DNA of 64,000 nucleotides from Paenibacillus apiarius (GCF_017052585.1 NZ_JAFFHZ010000001.1:1918501-1982500); one strand, 5' to 3'; numbered from the stretch's first letter, positions 8,738 through 18,414 are shown. Translations and numbers: made by a program. The notes: generated from the sequence alone by a model not told the origin.

Positions 8738-9453
8738 AGCGTCAAGTCCTTACTTTTATGGAGATGGTGTTACGCTCTATTATTGTTCTGGCTGGCTCGT
8801 TACAGTTATCTGGTATCTGCTGCTTATGCTTGTTGCACCCATGCAGACGGATGCACGCTTCGCTTGTTAATGCTCAGGAAAAAGAGCCGTTTCAGCCCAA
8901 ACTATTGCTAGATGTATCCTTCAACCGCAACGCCTCATGCGCCTGCTACAGTTTGTCAGAGATACATAGAAGTTCGTCACTGCATGGGATGCCGTCAGGA
9001 AGATTATATTTAGGCACACATCGCAAGAAAAGATGCCGAAGGAGCTTCGACATCTTTCCGTTCACGTTCCTTGGTTCTTCATTAGTTGTACCATAATAGC
9101 TGAAGGATCGTCCAGTTATAGCCTAGATACGATTCAACTCAGTTCCCTGCACAGCACGAGCCGGTTCATTGGATGCGAAGTTCAATAGCTCCAACTGCTT
9201 CCAAGTAATTCTCTCCACTCTCCCTCCCGTTGAGACGGGACATCCCTCCTCAACTCGTCCAATCTTGTCGATCCTATGGAAACGTGCAACCAGTTCAAGA
9301 CTATGCTTTTCGGCGGAACAGGGCAGCCGTACTGACCAAAGGGGAGAGTGATTGGAAGGACTCAACGTAGAGAGTCACGCCTCTCCAATATCTAAGTAAC
9401 GGAGCTGGATCAACCTCGAATCAAGCTTATTATCGATGGATATCAATTACAAA
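8738..9453. other. Long intergenic region between spoIIR and tsaC
   Basis: At 716 nt this is the longest gap in the core block. It contains a hairpin at 9029-9057. On the minus strand there is an uninterrupted 80-codon frame at 9365-9123 whose product (ending FASNEPARAVQGTELNRI) I do not recognise and which lacks a clear ribosome binding site. Around 9160-9400 the minus strand is rich in short inverted repeats, such as GATGTCCCGTCTCAACGGGA. It may be a remnant of a mobile element or a structured RNA; nothing decisive can be read from the sequence. Confidence 0.45.
9029..9057 (-). terminator. Probable terminator downstream of spoIIR
   Basis: AAAGATG-C-CGAAG / CTTCG-A-CATCTTT form a stem of 12 pairs with one mismatch and a 3-nt loop. 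On the minus strand it is followed by TTTTCTT. It lies about 400 nt past the spoIIR stop and could end that transcript or one from the unexplained 9123-9453 stretch. Confidence 0.55.
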
Positions 9454-10131
9454 TCATCCTGCAACAGCAGTCCATAGTCCCGAAATCCACTGAACGAGAG
9501 TAACAATCATGTCCCACAAGAAAAATCGGACTTCGGTCGTATCGTCGGCGTCGCTTGCAGCGGCACTTGCAGAATCAGTCGCAGCGTCATTTGCCGAGCC
9601 TTGCGCCGTATCTCCATCGATGAAGCAGAGCGGCGGAAACAGCACGCACCACCAATTCTGGCCTTCACCTGCTCCCAGCGTCACAAGCAGCGCCTCATAC
9701 ATGCCGGCAGGATAAACGTTGCCTCCGTACCATTTGGCCGGGAACGGCACTTCGCCGAGCTCCAGCTTCGCTTTGTAAGGCAAACCTTGCTGGGCAAGCA
9801 CTTCAGCAGCAGCCTGCGTCAGCTCATCCATATGCTTCGCAATGAGCGCCCGGGCTTCATCCCGTGATTGCGGGGCATCTTCAAGCTTCAACCAGCCGTT
9901 AATCTGCTCGACGATTACATCGCGCACCATGCGCTTTACTTGCTGGTCCCGATCCGTATCGGAGTTCGCCAGGACCCGCAAACGTATCGCATCCTCTGGA
10001 ATTGCGTCAGCCGCATTCTGTTCCTGCACTTCACCTATAGCCGCATCCACGCGGCCTATTTCCCAACGCATCAAAGCTCCCGCTGCCATCGCGGCAAACG
10101 CGAGACCGAGCACGAACACACGAAACTTCAT
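9454..10131 (-). CDS. spoIIR: Stage II sporulation protein R
   Basis: Secreted signalling protein made in the forespore; it triggers SpoIIGA to process pro-sigma-E in the mother cell. The protein has an N-terminal signal segment (RVFVLGLAFAAMAAGALM) followed by the conserved IRLRVLANSDTDRDQQVKR near residue 50. Its C-terminal tail is Ala/Asp-rich. Of two ATGs, the second (10131) gives 9 nt spacing from AAGGAG. The prmC-spoIIR-tsaC order is conserved in Bacillales. This gene is firm evidence of an endospore former. Confidence 0.93.
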   Translation of the reverse strand: MKFRVFVLGLAFAAMAAGALMRWEIGRVDAAIGEVQEQNAADAIPEDAIRLRVLANSDTDRDQQVKRMVRDVIVEQINGWLKLEDAPQSRDEARALIAKHMDELTQAAAEVLAQQGLPYKAKLELGEVPFPAKWYGGNVYPAGMYEALLVTLGAGEGQNWWCVLFPPLCFIDGDTAQGSANDAATDSASAAASDADDTTEVRFFLWDMIVTLVQWISGLWTAVAG

Positions 10132-10224
10132 GTTCATCTACTCCTTGTGAGGTTGGGCGCGCCTCTTGTCTATCATTATGTCCGGCAGCCAAGCGATTAA
10201 ACCTAGCAATTTGCGATCTCATAG

Positions 10225-10293
10225 AAAAAAAAGATAGAGTCTTTCCGATCCGGCAGCCTTCAAGAAGGCGGCACAGATTCGAAAAACTCTATC
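10225..10293 (-). terminator. Rho-independent terminator after prmC
   Basis: On the minus strand GATAGAGT ... ACTCTATC form the outer stem, with a GC-rich inner hairpin (GCCGCCTTC/GAAGGCTGC), followed by eight T. It ends the prfA-prmC transcript before spoIIR. Confidence 0.85.
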
Positions 10294-10387
10294 CCAAAAT
10301 AAAGCTCCAATGCAATTCAATTTACCAGCACAATCCAAATCCAAATTCGTGCCCCAATTAAATCATTGCAGAGCGCGCACTGCGCAG

Positions 10388-11332
10388 CTAACGCGCGCCG
10401 ATGACGTGGCGCTCGATGCCCGCCAAGTCGGGCACGATAATCAGCTTCGAGCCGTAGCCGGCGCTCTTCAGCAGCTCGGCTACGTCGTGGGCCTGTCCTT
10501 GGCCCACCTCGAAGCCAATCAGGCGCGGCGCCGCGCCAAGCAGCGGCAGCATCGCGACCAGACGGCGGTACGGGTCGAGCCCGTCCGCACCGCCGTCCAG
10601 CGCCGTGCGGGGCTCATAATCGCGCACCTCGCGCATAAGCCCCGCCAAGTCGCCGGCCGGAATGTACGGCGGGTTGGACACGAGGATGTCCAGCCCGCGG
10701 CCGGCGAACGGCGCCAGCAGGTCGCCCTGCAGCCACGACAGGCGCGCAGCCACGCCGAGACGCTCCGCGTTCCGCCCGGCTACCCGCAGCGCCGCCGGCG
10801 AAATATCGCCGGCCGTGACGCGCCACGCGGGTCGCAGATGCGCCAGCGCGCATGCAATGGCGCCGCTGCCCGTGCCCACGTCCGCCACCTCAAGCGGAGC
10901 GTCCTCCGGCCAAAGGCGGCCCGCTTCCGCGATGACGGCCTCCACGAGCAGCTCCGTCTCCGGACGCGGAATAAGCACGTCCGGCGTCACCTCGAACGGC
11001 AGGCCATAGAAATGCTGCCAGCCGATAATATATTGTGTCGGCTCGCCCGCTGCCCGCCGAGTTATCGCTTCCTCGAAGCGGCCTTTAGCCGCTTCCGGCA
11101 GCGCGTCCGGCAGGGCGACCAAGTATGCCGCCCGCTCCATCCCCAGCTCATGCCGCAGCAGCAGCTCGGCATGATGCGCAGCGTCATCCACCCCGCCCGC
11201 CGCTAAAAAAGAAGAAGCCTGCACCCAGGCTTCTCGAATCGTCGCAGGCACAGCGAGGTGAAAGCGCAGAGCCGGCTGCTCGCCCGTTCCCTGCGTTTGT
11301 CCTTCACTCATCGATCTGCTGTGCTCACTCAT
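10388..11332 (-). CDS. prmC: Peptide chain release factor N5-glutamine methyltransferase
   Basis: Methylates the glutamine of the GGQ motif in release factors. The SAM-binding motif [14 protein letters not shown] and the catalytic [11 protein letters not shown] are both visible. Length is 314 residues, slightly above the family norm because of a polar N-terminal extension (about 25 residues). Its ATG overlaps the prfA stop codon in a GCATGA arrangement, so the enzyme is translationally coupled to its substrate. The coding sequence is clearly richer in GC than its neighbours. Confidence 0.95.
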   Translation of the reverse strand: MSEHSRSMSEGQTQGTGEQPALRFHLAVPATIREAWVQASSFLAAGGVDDAAHHAELLLRHELGMERAAYLVALPDALPEAAKGRFEEAITRRAAGEPTQYIIGWQHFYGLPFEVTPDVLIPRPETELLVEAVIAEAGRLWPEDAPLEVADVGTGSGAIACALAHLRPAWRVTAGDISPAALRVAGRNAERLGVAARLSWLQGDLLAPFAGRGLDILVSNPPYIPAGDLAGLMREVRDYEPRTALDGGADGLDPYRRLVAMLPLLGAAPRLIGFEVGQGQAHDVAELLKSAGYGSKLIIVPDLAGIERHVIGAR

Positions 11333-12402
11333 GCATGATTCTCCTTTTCAAGGAGCTCCGCTTGTTCCGTCAGCGTCAACGCTTGAACAATTTCTTCCAT
11401 ATCCCCATTCATCACCTGGTCGAGCTTGTGCAGCGTCAACCCGATGCGATGATCCGTCACGCGGCTTTGCGGGAAGTTATACGTCCGAATCCGTTCACTG
11501 CGGTCACCCGTACCGACCTTGCTCTTCCGCTCACCTGCGTATTTCGCTTCCTCTTCTTGCCGTTTAATGTCGAAAATACGCGCACGCAGCACTTGCAGCG
11601 CCTTCGCTTTATTATCATTCTGTGATTTACCGTCTTGGCACGTCGCTACGATGCCGGTCGGAATGTGCGTGACACGTACGGCTGACTTCGTCGTATTGAC
11701 GGACTGTCCGCCCGCGCCGGAGGAACAGAATGTATCGACACGGATATCCTTGTCGAAAATCTCCACTTCAAAATCTTCGATTTCCGGCATCACCGCTACC
11801 GTCGACGTGGACGTGTGGATGCGGCCGCCCGATTCCGTCGCCGGAATGCGCTGCACGCGATGCGCGCCGCTCTCATACTTCAGCTTGCTGTACGCGCCTT
11901 TGCCGGATACCAGAAAGATCACCTCTTTGAACCCGCCCAGATCGCTGATATTGGCCTCCATCAGCTCCGTGCGCCATCCTTTCGTATCCGCATAGCGGGT
12001 ATACATGCGGTACAAGTCGGCTGCGAACAGCGCCGCTTCGTCGCCGCCAGCCGCGCCGCGAATCTCGACGATGACGTTCTTGTCGTCGTTCGGATCCTTA
12101 GGCAGAAGCAAGATGCGGATGTGCTCATCCAACTCGGTTTGGCGCGCGCTCAGTTCTTCGATTTCCATCTTCACCATTTCGCGCATTTCATCGTCCAGCT
12201 TCTCTTGCAGCATTACTTTTGCCGCCTCCAGCTCGCTAACGACGGACTTATATTCCATATAAGCCTCGTAAGCTTGCTGCAAATCGGACTGTTCCTTCGA
12301 ATATTCACGCAGCTTCTTCGGATCGTTCGCCACGTCCGGATCACACAGCAACTCACTCAATTTTTCATATCGATCCGCAAGGGATTGCAGACGGTCCATC
12401 AT
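11329..12402 (-). CDS. prfA: Peptide chain release factor 1
   Basis: Recognises UAA and UAG stop codons and triggers peptide release. The GGQ motif is in [18 protein letters not shown], and the codon-recognition region lies upstream of it near [15 protein letters not shown]. The start [12 protein letters not shown] at 12402 is 8 nt from GAGAGGTG; an earlier ATG at 12429 has no ribosome binding site. Length from this start is 357 residues, typical of RF1. Confidence 0.97.
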   Translation of the reverse strand: MMDRLQSLADRYEKLSELLCDPDVANDPKKLREYSKEQSDLQQAYEAYMEYKSVVSELEAAKVMLQEKLDDEMREMVKMEIEELSARQTELDEHIRILLLPKDPNDDKNVIVEIRGAAGGDEAALFAADLYRMYTRYADTKGWRTELMEANISDLGGFKEVIFLVSGKGAYSKLKYESGAHRVQRIPATESGGRIHTSTSTVAVMPEIEDFEVEIFDKDIRVDTFCSSGAGGQSVNTTKSAVRVTHIPTGIVATCQDGKSQNDNKAKALQVLRARIFDIKRQEEEAKYAGERKSKVGTGDRSERIRTYNFPQSRVTDHRIGLTLHKLDQVMNGDMEEIVQALTLTEQAELLEKENHA

Positions 12403-12488
12403 AATACGATCACCTCTCTCATGCTTCAATCTTCGGCTCTAACACCTATATTCATCAGCCTTTTCACTCGCGCAAGGCATTCATTCAA

Positions 12489-13589
12489 CTAAACATTAAA
12501 GCGGAAGTGCATGACGTCTCCGTCTTGCACAACATACTCTTTTCCTTCCAAACGCAGCTTGCCTTGCTCCTTCACCACGTTCATCGAACCACCCGCAACC
12601 AAGTCATTATACGATACGACCTCGGCACGAATAAAGCCTCGTTCGAAGTCGGTATGAATGACACCTGCCGCTTGCGGCGCCTTCATGCCTTTGCGAATCG
12701 TCCATGCGCGCACTTCTTGAACGCCTGCGGTGAAGTACGTGTACAGACCGAGCAGACGGTAAGCCGCCTTGATAAGGCGGTTCAAGCCCGATTCCTCCAA
12801 GCCAAGCTCCTGCAGGAACATTTCTTTGTCCTCGCCATCCAGTTCGGCGATTTCCGCTTCCACCTTCGCGCTGATTGGCACGACTTCCGCATTTTCGGCC
12901 ACGGCAAAATCGCGCACTTGCTGCACGTAAGGATTGGAGTCCGCGTCCGCCACACCGTCTTCGCTTACGTTTGCGGCATACAGAACCGGCTTCATCGTCA
13001 GCAAGTGCAGATCGCGCACCAGCAGCTTCTCATCGTCGCTCAAATCCATGCTGCGCGCCGGCTTATCGTTGTAGAGCGTCTCTTTCAAGCGCTCGAGCAC
13101 TTCGGCTTCCTGCGCAAACTTCTTGTCGCCGCTCTTCATGTTCTTCTTCGTGCGATCTAGACGCTTCTCTACCGATTCGAGATCAGCCAGCACGAGCTCC
13201 AGATTGATCGTTTGAATATCGCTTACCGGATCAACTTTGCCATCTACATGCGTAATGTTCTCGTCTTCGAAGCAGCGCACCACGTGCACGATCGCATCCA
13301 CCTCGCGAATATGCGCCAAAAACTTGTTGCCAAGCCCCTCGCCTTTGCTCGCGCCGCGCACAAGACCTGCGATATCCACGAATTCGAATGCCGTTGGAAC
13401 CGTACGGTTCGGCACGACCAATTCCGTCAATTTGTTCAGGCGTTCATCCGGCACTTCCACCACGCCAACGTTAGGGTCGATCGTACAGAACGGATAGTTG
13501 GCCGATTCTGCGCCTGCTTGCGTAATTGCGTTAAACAATGTAGATTTGCCAACGTTCGGCAATCCGACGATACCAGCTTTCAGTGCCAT
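12489..13589 (-). CDS. ychF: Redox-regulated ribosome-associated ATPase YchF
   Basis: An Obg-family P-loop protein that binds ATP. The Walker A is [15 protein letters not shown] at the N-terminus, [21 protein letters not shown] marks switch I, and a coiled-coil region (about residues 130-200) and a C-terminal TGS domain (about 280-366, ending [12 protein letters not shown]) follow. Length 366 is standard. AAGGAG is 12 nt from the ATG, which is rather far. It is likely transcribed with prfA, 86 nt downstream. Confidence 0.95.
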   Translation of the reverse strand: MALKAGIVGLPNVGKSTLFNAITQAGAESANYPFCTIDPNVGVVEVPDERLNKLTELVVPNRTVPTAFEFVDIAGLVRGASKGEGLGNKFLAHIREVDAIVHVVRCFEDENITHVDGKVDPVSDIQTINLELVLADLESVEKRLDRTKKNMKSGDKKFAQEAEVLERLKETLYNDKPARSMDLSDDEKLLVRDLHLLTMKPVLYAANVSEDGVADADSNPYVQQVRDFAVAENAEVVPISAKVEAEIAELDGEDKEMFLQELGLEESGLNRLIKAAYRLLGLYTYFTAGVQEVRAWTIRKGMKAPQAAGVIHTDFERGFIRAEVVSYNDLVAGGSMNVVKEQGKLRLEGKEYVVQDGDVMHFRFNV

Positions 13590-13861
13590 TTATAATTACA
13601 ACTCCTTAATATAGTTCTATTTCATTCATTATTTCGATTATTTCGTTCGTTGCAATGCCATAAATAACGCGCAAAAATTCCTTAACCATTATAACCAACA
13701 ACGCTCAAAAAACCTAGTCATCGACTAGATTTTTTCCATATTGTCAACATTTTCTCGTGTCCGCTCGTTTATGGATAGCGTCTCCCCAACCTGCGAACAA
13801 TAGGGCAGAGCATCCTGAATGGGATGATGACATTTTCTATAGAAAGAAGGTCAGATTCATC

Positions 13862-14005
13862 ATGGAAAACAAGACGCATCGCGGAAATTACAAGGGCACT
13901 ACGAATATGAAAGCGAAAAACCAAGATATGGCCTTTGTCAATGATACATTGGAAGGGGCCAAGACCGTTACCCCTTATCAGCACAAAAAGAAAAAGACGG
14001 ACTAG
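13862..14005 (+). CDS. Small basic hypothetical protein (47 aa)
   Basis: A Lys/Asn-rich 47-residue product with a KKKKTD tail. GAAGG lies 11 nt before the ATG, and upstream codons in the same frame lack a good start. The composition resembles small spore or nucleic-acid-binding proteins, but no motif is recognised. It is divergent from ychF, and a hairpin follows at 14052-14091, which supports a short monocistronic gene. Confidence 0.5.
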   Translation: MENKTHRGNYKGTTNMKAKNQDMAFVNDTLEGAKTVTPYQHKKKKTD

Positions 14006-14051
14006 TCCCGTCTCGGCATCATCAATATAGTCCATTTCACGTTCTTATCGC

Positions 14052-14091
14052 GGGTATTCCTTCTCAACTGAATGCTGGGGCGGGAATACCC
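14052..14091. terminator. Hairpin between convergent genes
   Basis: GGGTATTCC ... GGAATACCC form a 9-bp stem between the small plus-strand gene and the end of the minus-strand gene at 14095. No strong T-run is present on either side, so it could serve both directions weakly. Confidence 0.5.
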
Positions 14092-14094
14092 CCC

Positions 14095-15270
14095 TTACGT
14101 AATAAAACGGTACAGCTGCCGTATGACACGGCCTACACCGTAACGCTCTGCGTTCGGCATCTCCACTTGATGCTGGAGACATAATTTGATGGCGCGCGAT
14201 ACGCCCGATGGAAGAGTAAGCTCTTCCCCTTCATCTGCAAGGTGATCGCCATTTACAGGAAACAACGAGAGCAGCATGCCGTCCGCCACAAGCATCGGGC
14301 CGTTCCAATTCCATTGCAGCCATTCTTCATCCCACTGTACGGTCGATTCGCCAATCTCCCATACCACTTTGCGGGAACGCAGCTGATGCGCATGAATACA
14401 TGTATCAAGCGCCTTCACCCAGAACACGGCCCGTTCTTCAATCGGGGTCCCGTTCTGGAATAAATAACAGGCTGCCTGCGCGCACAGCGAGGATATGGCA
14501 CCATCAGCCCAAGGAAATTGGATGCGGTCTAGCCGCGGCAGTGCGCACCCCTGCAGAAGCTTGGCCGTCACCTGGGAAGTCTGGGCTTCGGAGGACGTTA
14601 ACGCAGCACAGACCGCGCGAACCGCTTCATATAGCTCATCGTCTTGATGCTGGCCGAACGCTATCGACGGGTTGAATGGTTTGCCCGCACGACGGCGGTA
14701 ATCGGCAAGCGCGATGAGCGCATTCAGGCGAAGCCGGGAAGACTCCCCATAAAAAGCGGCGCGCAACAGCTTATTTTCCACCTTAGGGTCGTCCCATTGC
14801 AGCCAATGCAGCACATACACGGCTTGGATTGCCGTTAATTCCCCTTCCTCTGCCAGCACAGACCATTCTGCATAACGGCTGCGCAGCGTAAGGTGCCAGT
14901 GCCGCGCGACCGCTGCCGCCGCACCGGTCTGTTCTTCCGCCCCATAACCTTGGCTGCTGCAGTAACGCAGCGGGGTAACGCCAAATGGCAGCGAATTCGG
15001 CATCGCGCATCTCAACACCTGCGCAATCCCGTTCAAAATCGTTGCCTTGGCGACCGATTTGTGCCGAATGGTTAAAATATCAAGCAGCGGATCAATCAGA
15101 GGAAAGGCTGCTTCATCCACATCGTTCTCCCGGCAAATCTGCTCAAATAAAGCTTGAGCCGCTTCCGCAGACTGTTCCTTCGATCCGTTCTCTATGACAC
15201 AGAGTAATTCCGGCATATTGTCTTCCGAGCCGAATGCCTGAATCCATCCCGCTTCATTAGCCATGCCCAT
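14095..15270 (-). CDS. Uncharacterised helical-repeat (HEAT-like) protein
   Basis: A roughly 390-residue cytoplasmic protein of unknown function. Its alternating helical segments (for example LLRAAFYGESSRLRLNALIALADYR read in parts, and LLDILTIRHKSVAKATILNG) resemble HEAT/armadillo repeats, but no named domain is recognised. The start MGMANEAGW at 15270 is preferred because GGAGG lies 10 nt upstream. The longer frame opening at 15327 has no ribosome binding site and begins in an AT-rich region with a TATAAT box. Confidence 0.6.
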   Translation of the reverse strand: MGMANEAGWIQAFGSEDNMPELLCVIENGSKEQSAEAAQALFEQICRENDVDEAAFPLIDPLLDILTIRHKSVAKATILNGIAQVLRCAMPNSLPFGVTPLRYCSSQGYGAEEQTGAAAAVARHWHLTLRSRYAEWSVLAEEGELTAIQAVYVLHWLQWDDPKVENKLLRAAFYGESSRLRLNALIALADYRRRAGKPFNPSIAFGQHQDDELYEAVRAVCAALTSSEAQTSQVTAKLLQGCALPRLDRIQFPWADGAISSLCAQAACYLFQNGTPIEERAVFWVKALDTCIHAHQLRSRKVVWEIGESTVQWDEEWLQWNWNGPMLVADGMLLSLFPVNGDHLADEGEELTLPSGVSRAIKLCLQHQVEMPNAERYGVGRVIRQLYRFIT

Positions 15271-15514
15271 TTTCTCTACGCCTCCATAAGCCGCCCCTAT
15301 TACAGGGGCCGTGGTTTTAATTTCCATTATATCATTTCATGTCAACTATTGAAGTATAATTATCGAAAATTGTCGAATTACCGTGAAATGAATAGGTATA
15401 TTGTATTATTTTATATCTGCCGTTTCAAACGGAAAGAATTCGGTGAAAATATAACTGCATGACCCCCCAACCCTCTCGAAAGCAACAAGCCGAGGGGTTG
15501 TTGCTTGTTTGGCG

Positions 15515-15547
15515 AAAAAAAAGGTGCAGGGATAAAATCCCTACACC
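15515..15547 (-). terminator. Rho-independent terminator of the AbrB-like gene
   Basis: On the minus strand GGTGTAGGGAT ... ATCCCTGCACC form the stem (one mismatch), followed by eight T. The stem contains the stop codon of the AbrB-like gene itself. Confidence 0.85.
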
Positions 15548-15738
15548 GATAGTTTCGCCTTCTTTTTTATTCTATTGCGGTTAGATGCGTCAGCGACCTT
15601 ACGAATAACGATTTCGCCAGTCTGTTCCCTAACTTCCATTTCAAACAAATCTCCGTATTCGGCTTTTAACTTGGACAAAATATCCTTGGTCAGGATAAGG
15701 CCGAAACTATTGCCAATACGCAGCAATTTGCGCCGCAC
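15541..15738 (-). CDS. AbrB/MazE-like DNA-binding protein
   Basis: A 65-residue protein with the swapped-hairpin pattern of AbrB/MazE/SpoVT DNA-binding proteins (MRRKLLRIGNSFGLILTKDI, then YGDLFEMEVREQTGEIVIRK) and a basic tail. Such proteins are either antitoxins or transcription regulators. No toxin gene (MazF, Doc or PIN type) is adjacent, so it appears to stand alone. Alternatively it is a small transition-state-like regulator. Confidence 0.7.
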   Translation of the reverse strand: MRRKLLRIGNSFGLILTKDILSKLKAEYGDLFEMEVREQTGEIVIRKVADASNRNRIKKKAKLSV

Positions 15739-15861
15739 AAAGCTTCACCACCCTCGTTTTGCTATACAGTCGATTATTCATTTCATATTCATTACCCAGC
15801 ATCGGCTGCATGCAAACAGAAACGTGAAGAAATGGTGATTGATTCAGATTCAGATCCAGAT

Positions 15862-16833
15862 TCAGTTCGCTACGACAATTTGATAGGCATAACTCTGCGG
15901 CGGCAGCGACATCGTCATGATTTGGGCGTGGTAGCCGATGATTTTCTGCCCGGCCTTCAAATCCTTGGCATCAAGCTTCTCGCCGGATTGGTTTACGATG
16001 ACGGTATTCTCATCGGTATTCAGCACGATGCCGCTCACTTGGCCTCCATCTGCTTTCACATCTACCGCAACCGACGTTTTCCCGTCATGCTGATTCACCT
16101 TGCCGATCGTGCCCTCTGCGCGAACGGTCTCTTCTTTCACGACAATGGAGACGGCATGGCTGATTGGCGGCAGGCTGCGTGTCATGACCGGGCTGTATTC
16201 CACTTCTACGCGGACATTTTGCTTCAAGGCGTCCTTTGTAAGCACCTTGCCGGATTCATCCGTTATCTTTGTGTCCCCTGTGAGGTTCAAAATGATCGGA
16301 TACTCTCCGCTGATGGTAATGCGGTCTTTGCCCGCTTCCGTAATGATACCTGTGGTTTTGAACTCTTCTTCCGCATCCGGACGCTCGACGACGAATTTCT
16401 CCGCTGTCACCTGAGGCGGGATGCTGCTCGTCATGGCAGGACCATAATAAGCCGTTACCGTCCACCCCTCGTTGAGCGCCTGCAGCAAGTCCGCCTGTTT
16501 GCCGTTCTGATCGACAACCAGCGTTCCTTTGGCGAATACAACCCGGAGCTCATCCATATTTTGCGTCTGCGCGGATTTTCCCTTCATCATTACATAAGCT
16601 CCGTTTTTCGTATATGTGATTTGATCGATAGTTCCTTTGGTCGAGAACGTTTCCTGCTGTTCAGGCTTTTTCTCGCCCGTTTCATGGATCATGTTATTTG
16701 AACTCTGGTTTTCCGTCTGGCTCACGACTGTACCCTGCACTTGGTCTGCCTTCGCGGCCGCTGTGAGCGGGATCGCCGCCATTGCCACTACACACGTCGT
16801 CAACAACATTTTCATCCAAGCTTGTCTCTTCAT
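15862..16833 (-). CDS. Secreted protein with three tandem repeats of unknown function
   Basis: A 323-residue exported protein. The signal peptide covers MKRQAWMKMLLTTCVVAMAA to about AKA; the start at 16833 is fixed by GGAGG 8 nt upstream. After a Gln/Ser/Glu-rich linker come three related units of about 80-90 residues, each ending in the same kind of motif: AMTSSIPPQVTAEKFVV, VMTRSLPPISHAVSIVV and IMTMSLPPQSYAYQIVV. Each unit also has a central VxQxGK or TDESGKVL turn. The repeats look like small beta domains; no enzyme residues are evident. It has its own upstream region and may be an envelope-associated protein. I do not recognise the family. Confidence 0.7.
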   Translation of the reverse strand: MKRQAWMKMLLTTCVVAMAAIPLTAAAKADQVQGTVVSQTENQSSNNMIHETGEKKPEQQETFSTKGTIDQITYTKNGAYVMMKGKSAQTQNMDELRVVFAKGTLVVDQNGKQADLLQALNEGWTVTAYYGPAMTSSIPPQVTAEKFVVERPDAEEEFKTTGIITEAGKDRITISGEYPIILNLTGDTKITDESGKVLTKDALKQNVRVEVEYSPVMTRSLPPISHAVSIVVKEETVRAEGTIGKVNQHDGKTSVAVDVKADGGQVSGIVLNTDENTVIVNQSGEKLDAKDLKAGQKIIGYHAQIMTMSLPPQSYAYQIVVAN

Positions 16834-16968
16834 ATCGAGTTCCTCCTGCAATCCAGTTCGTTTTTTATTGAATGTAGCGCTTTTCATCCCGGGATTTGTT
16901 TCTCTTCAACCTCATAGACGGGGCGACTGGCAGATATGTTGCATGAAAATGCATTTTTTTGCGAAATA

Positions 16969-17003
16969 TAAAAAAGCCTTTCCCCAAAATGGAGAAAGAC
17001 TCT
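16969..17003 (-). terminator. Terminator after the NSS symporter gene
   Basis: On the minus strand GTCTTTCTCC-ATTTT-GGGGAAAGGC forms a stem with mismatches, followed by TTTTTTATA. It lies just past the stop codon at 17014. Confidence 0.7.
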
Positions 17004-17013
17004 CATGCCGGCG

Positions 17014-18414
17014 CTATACGAGGCCGACAGACGACAGGAAAATCAAAATAATCAAAACCGGCGCGACGACACGCATGGTGAAGAGCCAAATCTTCATTCC
17101 TAACGAACGCAATCCGGTTTCGCCGCCTGCGCCTTTCCATACGTAACCGACCAGCAGCGTAACGAATAAGCCGCCGAGCGGCAGCATAATATTCGACGTA
17201 ATGAAGTCGAGCCAATCGAACAGATTGCGCCCGCCGAACGTAACATCGCTCCAAGCTCCTCCAGCGGCAAGCGTGCACGGCAGCGCAATGACATACATGG
17301 CGCTCACGACAGAGGCAGTCGCTTTGCCGCGGGTAAATCCGAACCGCCGAATCAAATAGGAGACAGGAACCTCGGTCAGCGACAGACACGAGGTAACCGC
17401 TGCGATAGCCAGAAGAATAAAGAACAGCCCTCCGAACAAGCTGCCGTAAGGCATAGACGCAAATGCAGCCGGCAAAGTAACGAATACGAGGCCAGGTCCG
17501 GAATCAGGCTCGATGCCGAACGTAAACGTCGTCGGAAATATAATCAAGCCGGCGATTAACGCATACGTCAAGTCTCCGGCGCCAACGGCCAACGTCGCGA
17601 GCGGCAGCGACTGACGCTTATCCACATAAGCGCCATACGTCAGCATGGCTCCAAGCCCCAGCGATAGCGAAAAGAATGCGAGGCCAAGCGCCATTAACGC
17701 GGATTGAAAGGTTAACACGGAGAAATCGGGATACAGGAAATAGGCGACTCCTTCAGCGGCTCCGTCCAACGTGAGCGTGCGCACGAGCATGATAAGCAAA
17801 ATAAGCAAAAGTCCCGGAATGACAATTTTATTGAACTTCTCAATTCCGCCGGAAATCCCCCGGGCAATAATGAAACCCGACAACGCCATAACGACGATTT
17901 GCCAAATGATCGGCCACATTCCGGCTGTAAAAGCGGTAAATTGCTCTCCGTAATTCGCATCGGTGAACAGATTGCCGGTTAGGGATTGCACCGCATAATG
18001 AAGCGTCCAGCCTGCAATGGTGCTGTAATAGGTCATAATGAGGAACGCTGCCAGGACGGCGACGAAGCCGAGCGCGCCCCAGCCTTTCTTATTCGAAAGC
18101 TTCGTGAACGAGGTTACCGCGTCGCCGCGCCCCGCCCGCCCGACGGCCAGTTCCCCGAGCAGAACCGGCAAACCGACAATGAGCAAACATATGATGAACA
18201 GCAGAAAAAAGGCTCCGCCGCCATTCTGACCGGTAACATACGGGAACTTCCACATGTTGCCCAAGCCGACCGAACTGCCGATAGCCGCCAATATAAAGCC
18301 CGAGGAGCTGAATCGCTCCGACTTCTTGGTGCCGGATTGGCAGGAAGACTTCTGTTGTGAATGTTGTTGAGATTTTCCTTGTGTTGGCATGTTGTCTGTA
18401 ACGCACCCCTTCAT
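17014..18414 (-). CDS. Sodium-dependent transporter, NSS/SNF family
   Basis: A membrane protein of the neurotransmitter:sodium symporter family, probably importing an amino acid or similar solute with Na+. The first helix carries the family hallmark LAAIGSSVGLGNMWKFPYV near residue 42, followed by GGGAFFLLF. About 11-12 hydrophobic segments are present in 466 residues. A polar Ser/Gln-rich N-terminal tail precedes the core. The true start is uncertain: ATG at 18414 has only a weak ribosome binding site, and an ATG at 18390 is 13 nt after AAGGGGTG. The substrate cannot be told from the sequence. Confidence 0.9.
   Translation of the reverse strand: MKGCVTDNMPTQGKSQQHSQQKSSCQSGTKKSERFSSSGFILAAIGSSVGLGNMWKFPYVTGQNGGGAFFLLFIICLLIVGLPVLLGELAVGRAGRGDAVTSFTKLSNKKGWGALGFVAVLAAFLIMTYYSTIAGWTLHYAVQSLTGNLFTDANYGEQFTAFTAGMWPIIWQIVVMALSGFIIARGISGGIEKFNKIVIPGLLLILLIMLVRTLTLDGAAEGVAYFLYPDFSVLTFQSALMALGLAFFSLSLGLGAMLTYGAYVDKRQSLPLATLAVGAGDLTYALIAGLIIFPTTFTFGIEPDSGPGLVFVTLPAAFASMPYGSLFGGLFFILLAIAAVTSCLSLTEVPVSYLIRRFGFTRGKATASVVSAMYVIALPCTLAAGGAWSDVTFGGRNLFDWLDFITSNIMLPLGGLFVTLLVGYVWKGAGGETGLRSLGMKIWLFTMRVVAPVLIILIFLSSVGLV

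Noticed and set aside
9123-9365. 80-codon minus-strand frame as a protein gene
   Set aside because: No clear ribosome binding site and no recognised similarity; kept only as an unexplained intergenic feature.
10310-11206. Long plus-strand frame opposite prmC
   Set aside because: Arg/Gln-rich shadow of the GC-rich prmC gene; prmC itself has clear motifs and coupling to prfA.
13757-13861. Longer start for the 47-aa protein
   Set aside because: The upstream codons lack a ribosome binding site and encode an Arg/Pro-rich stretch unlike the rest.
15328-15360. TTGACA and TATAAT close to the HEAT-like gene as a promoter
   Set aside because: The two boxes are only 8 nt apart, so they cannot form one promoter; TATAAT alone may be a -10 box.
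15455-15514. Repeats around CCCAACCCTC/GAGGGGTT and AAGCAACAAGC/GTTGTTGCTT as a mobile-element end
   Set aside because: They look like overlapping terminator-type hairpins, with no transposase or target duplication nearby.
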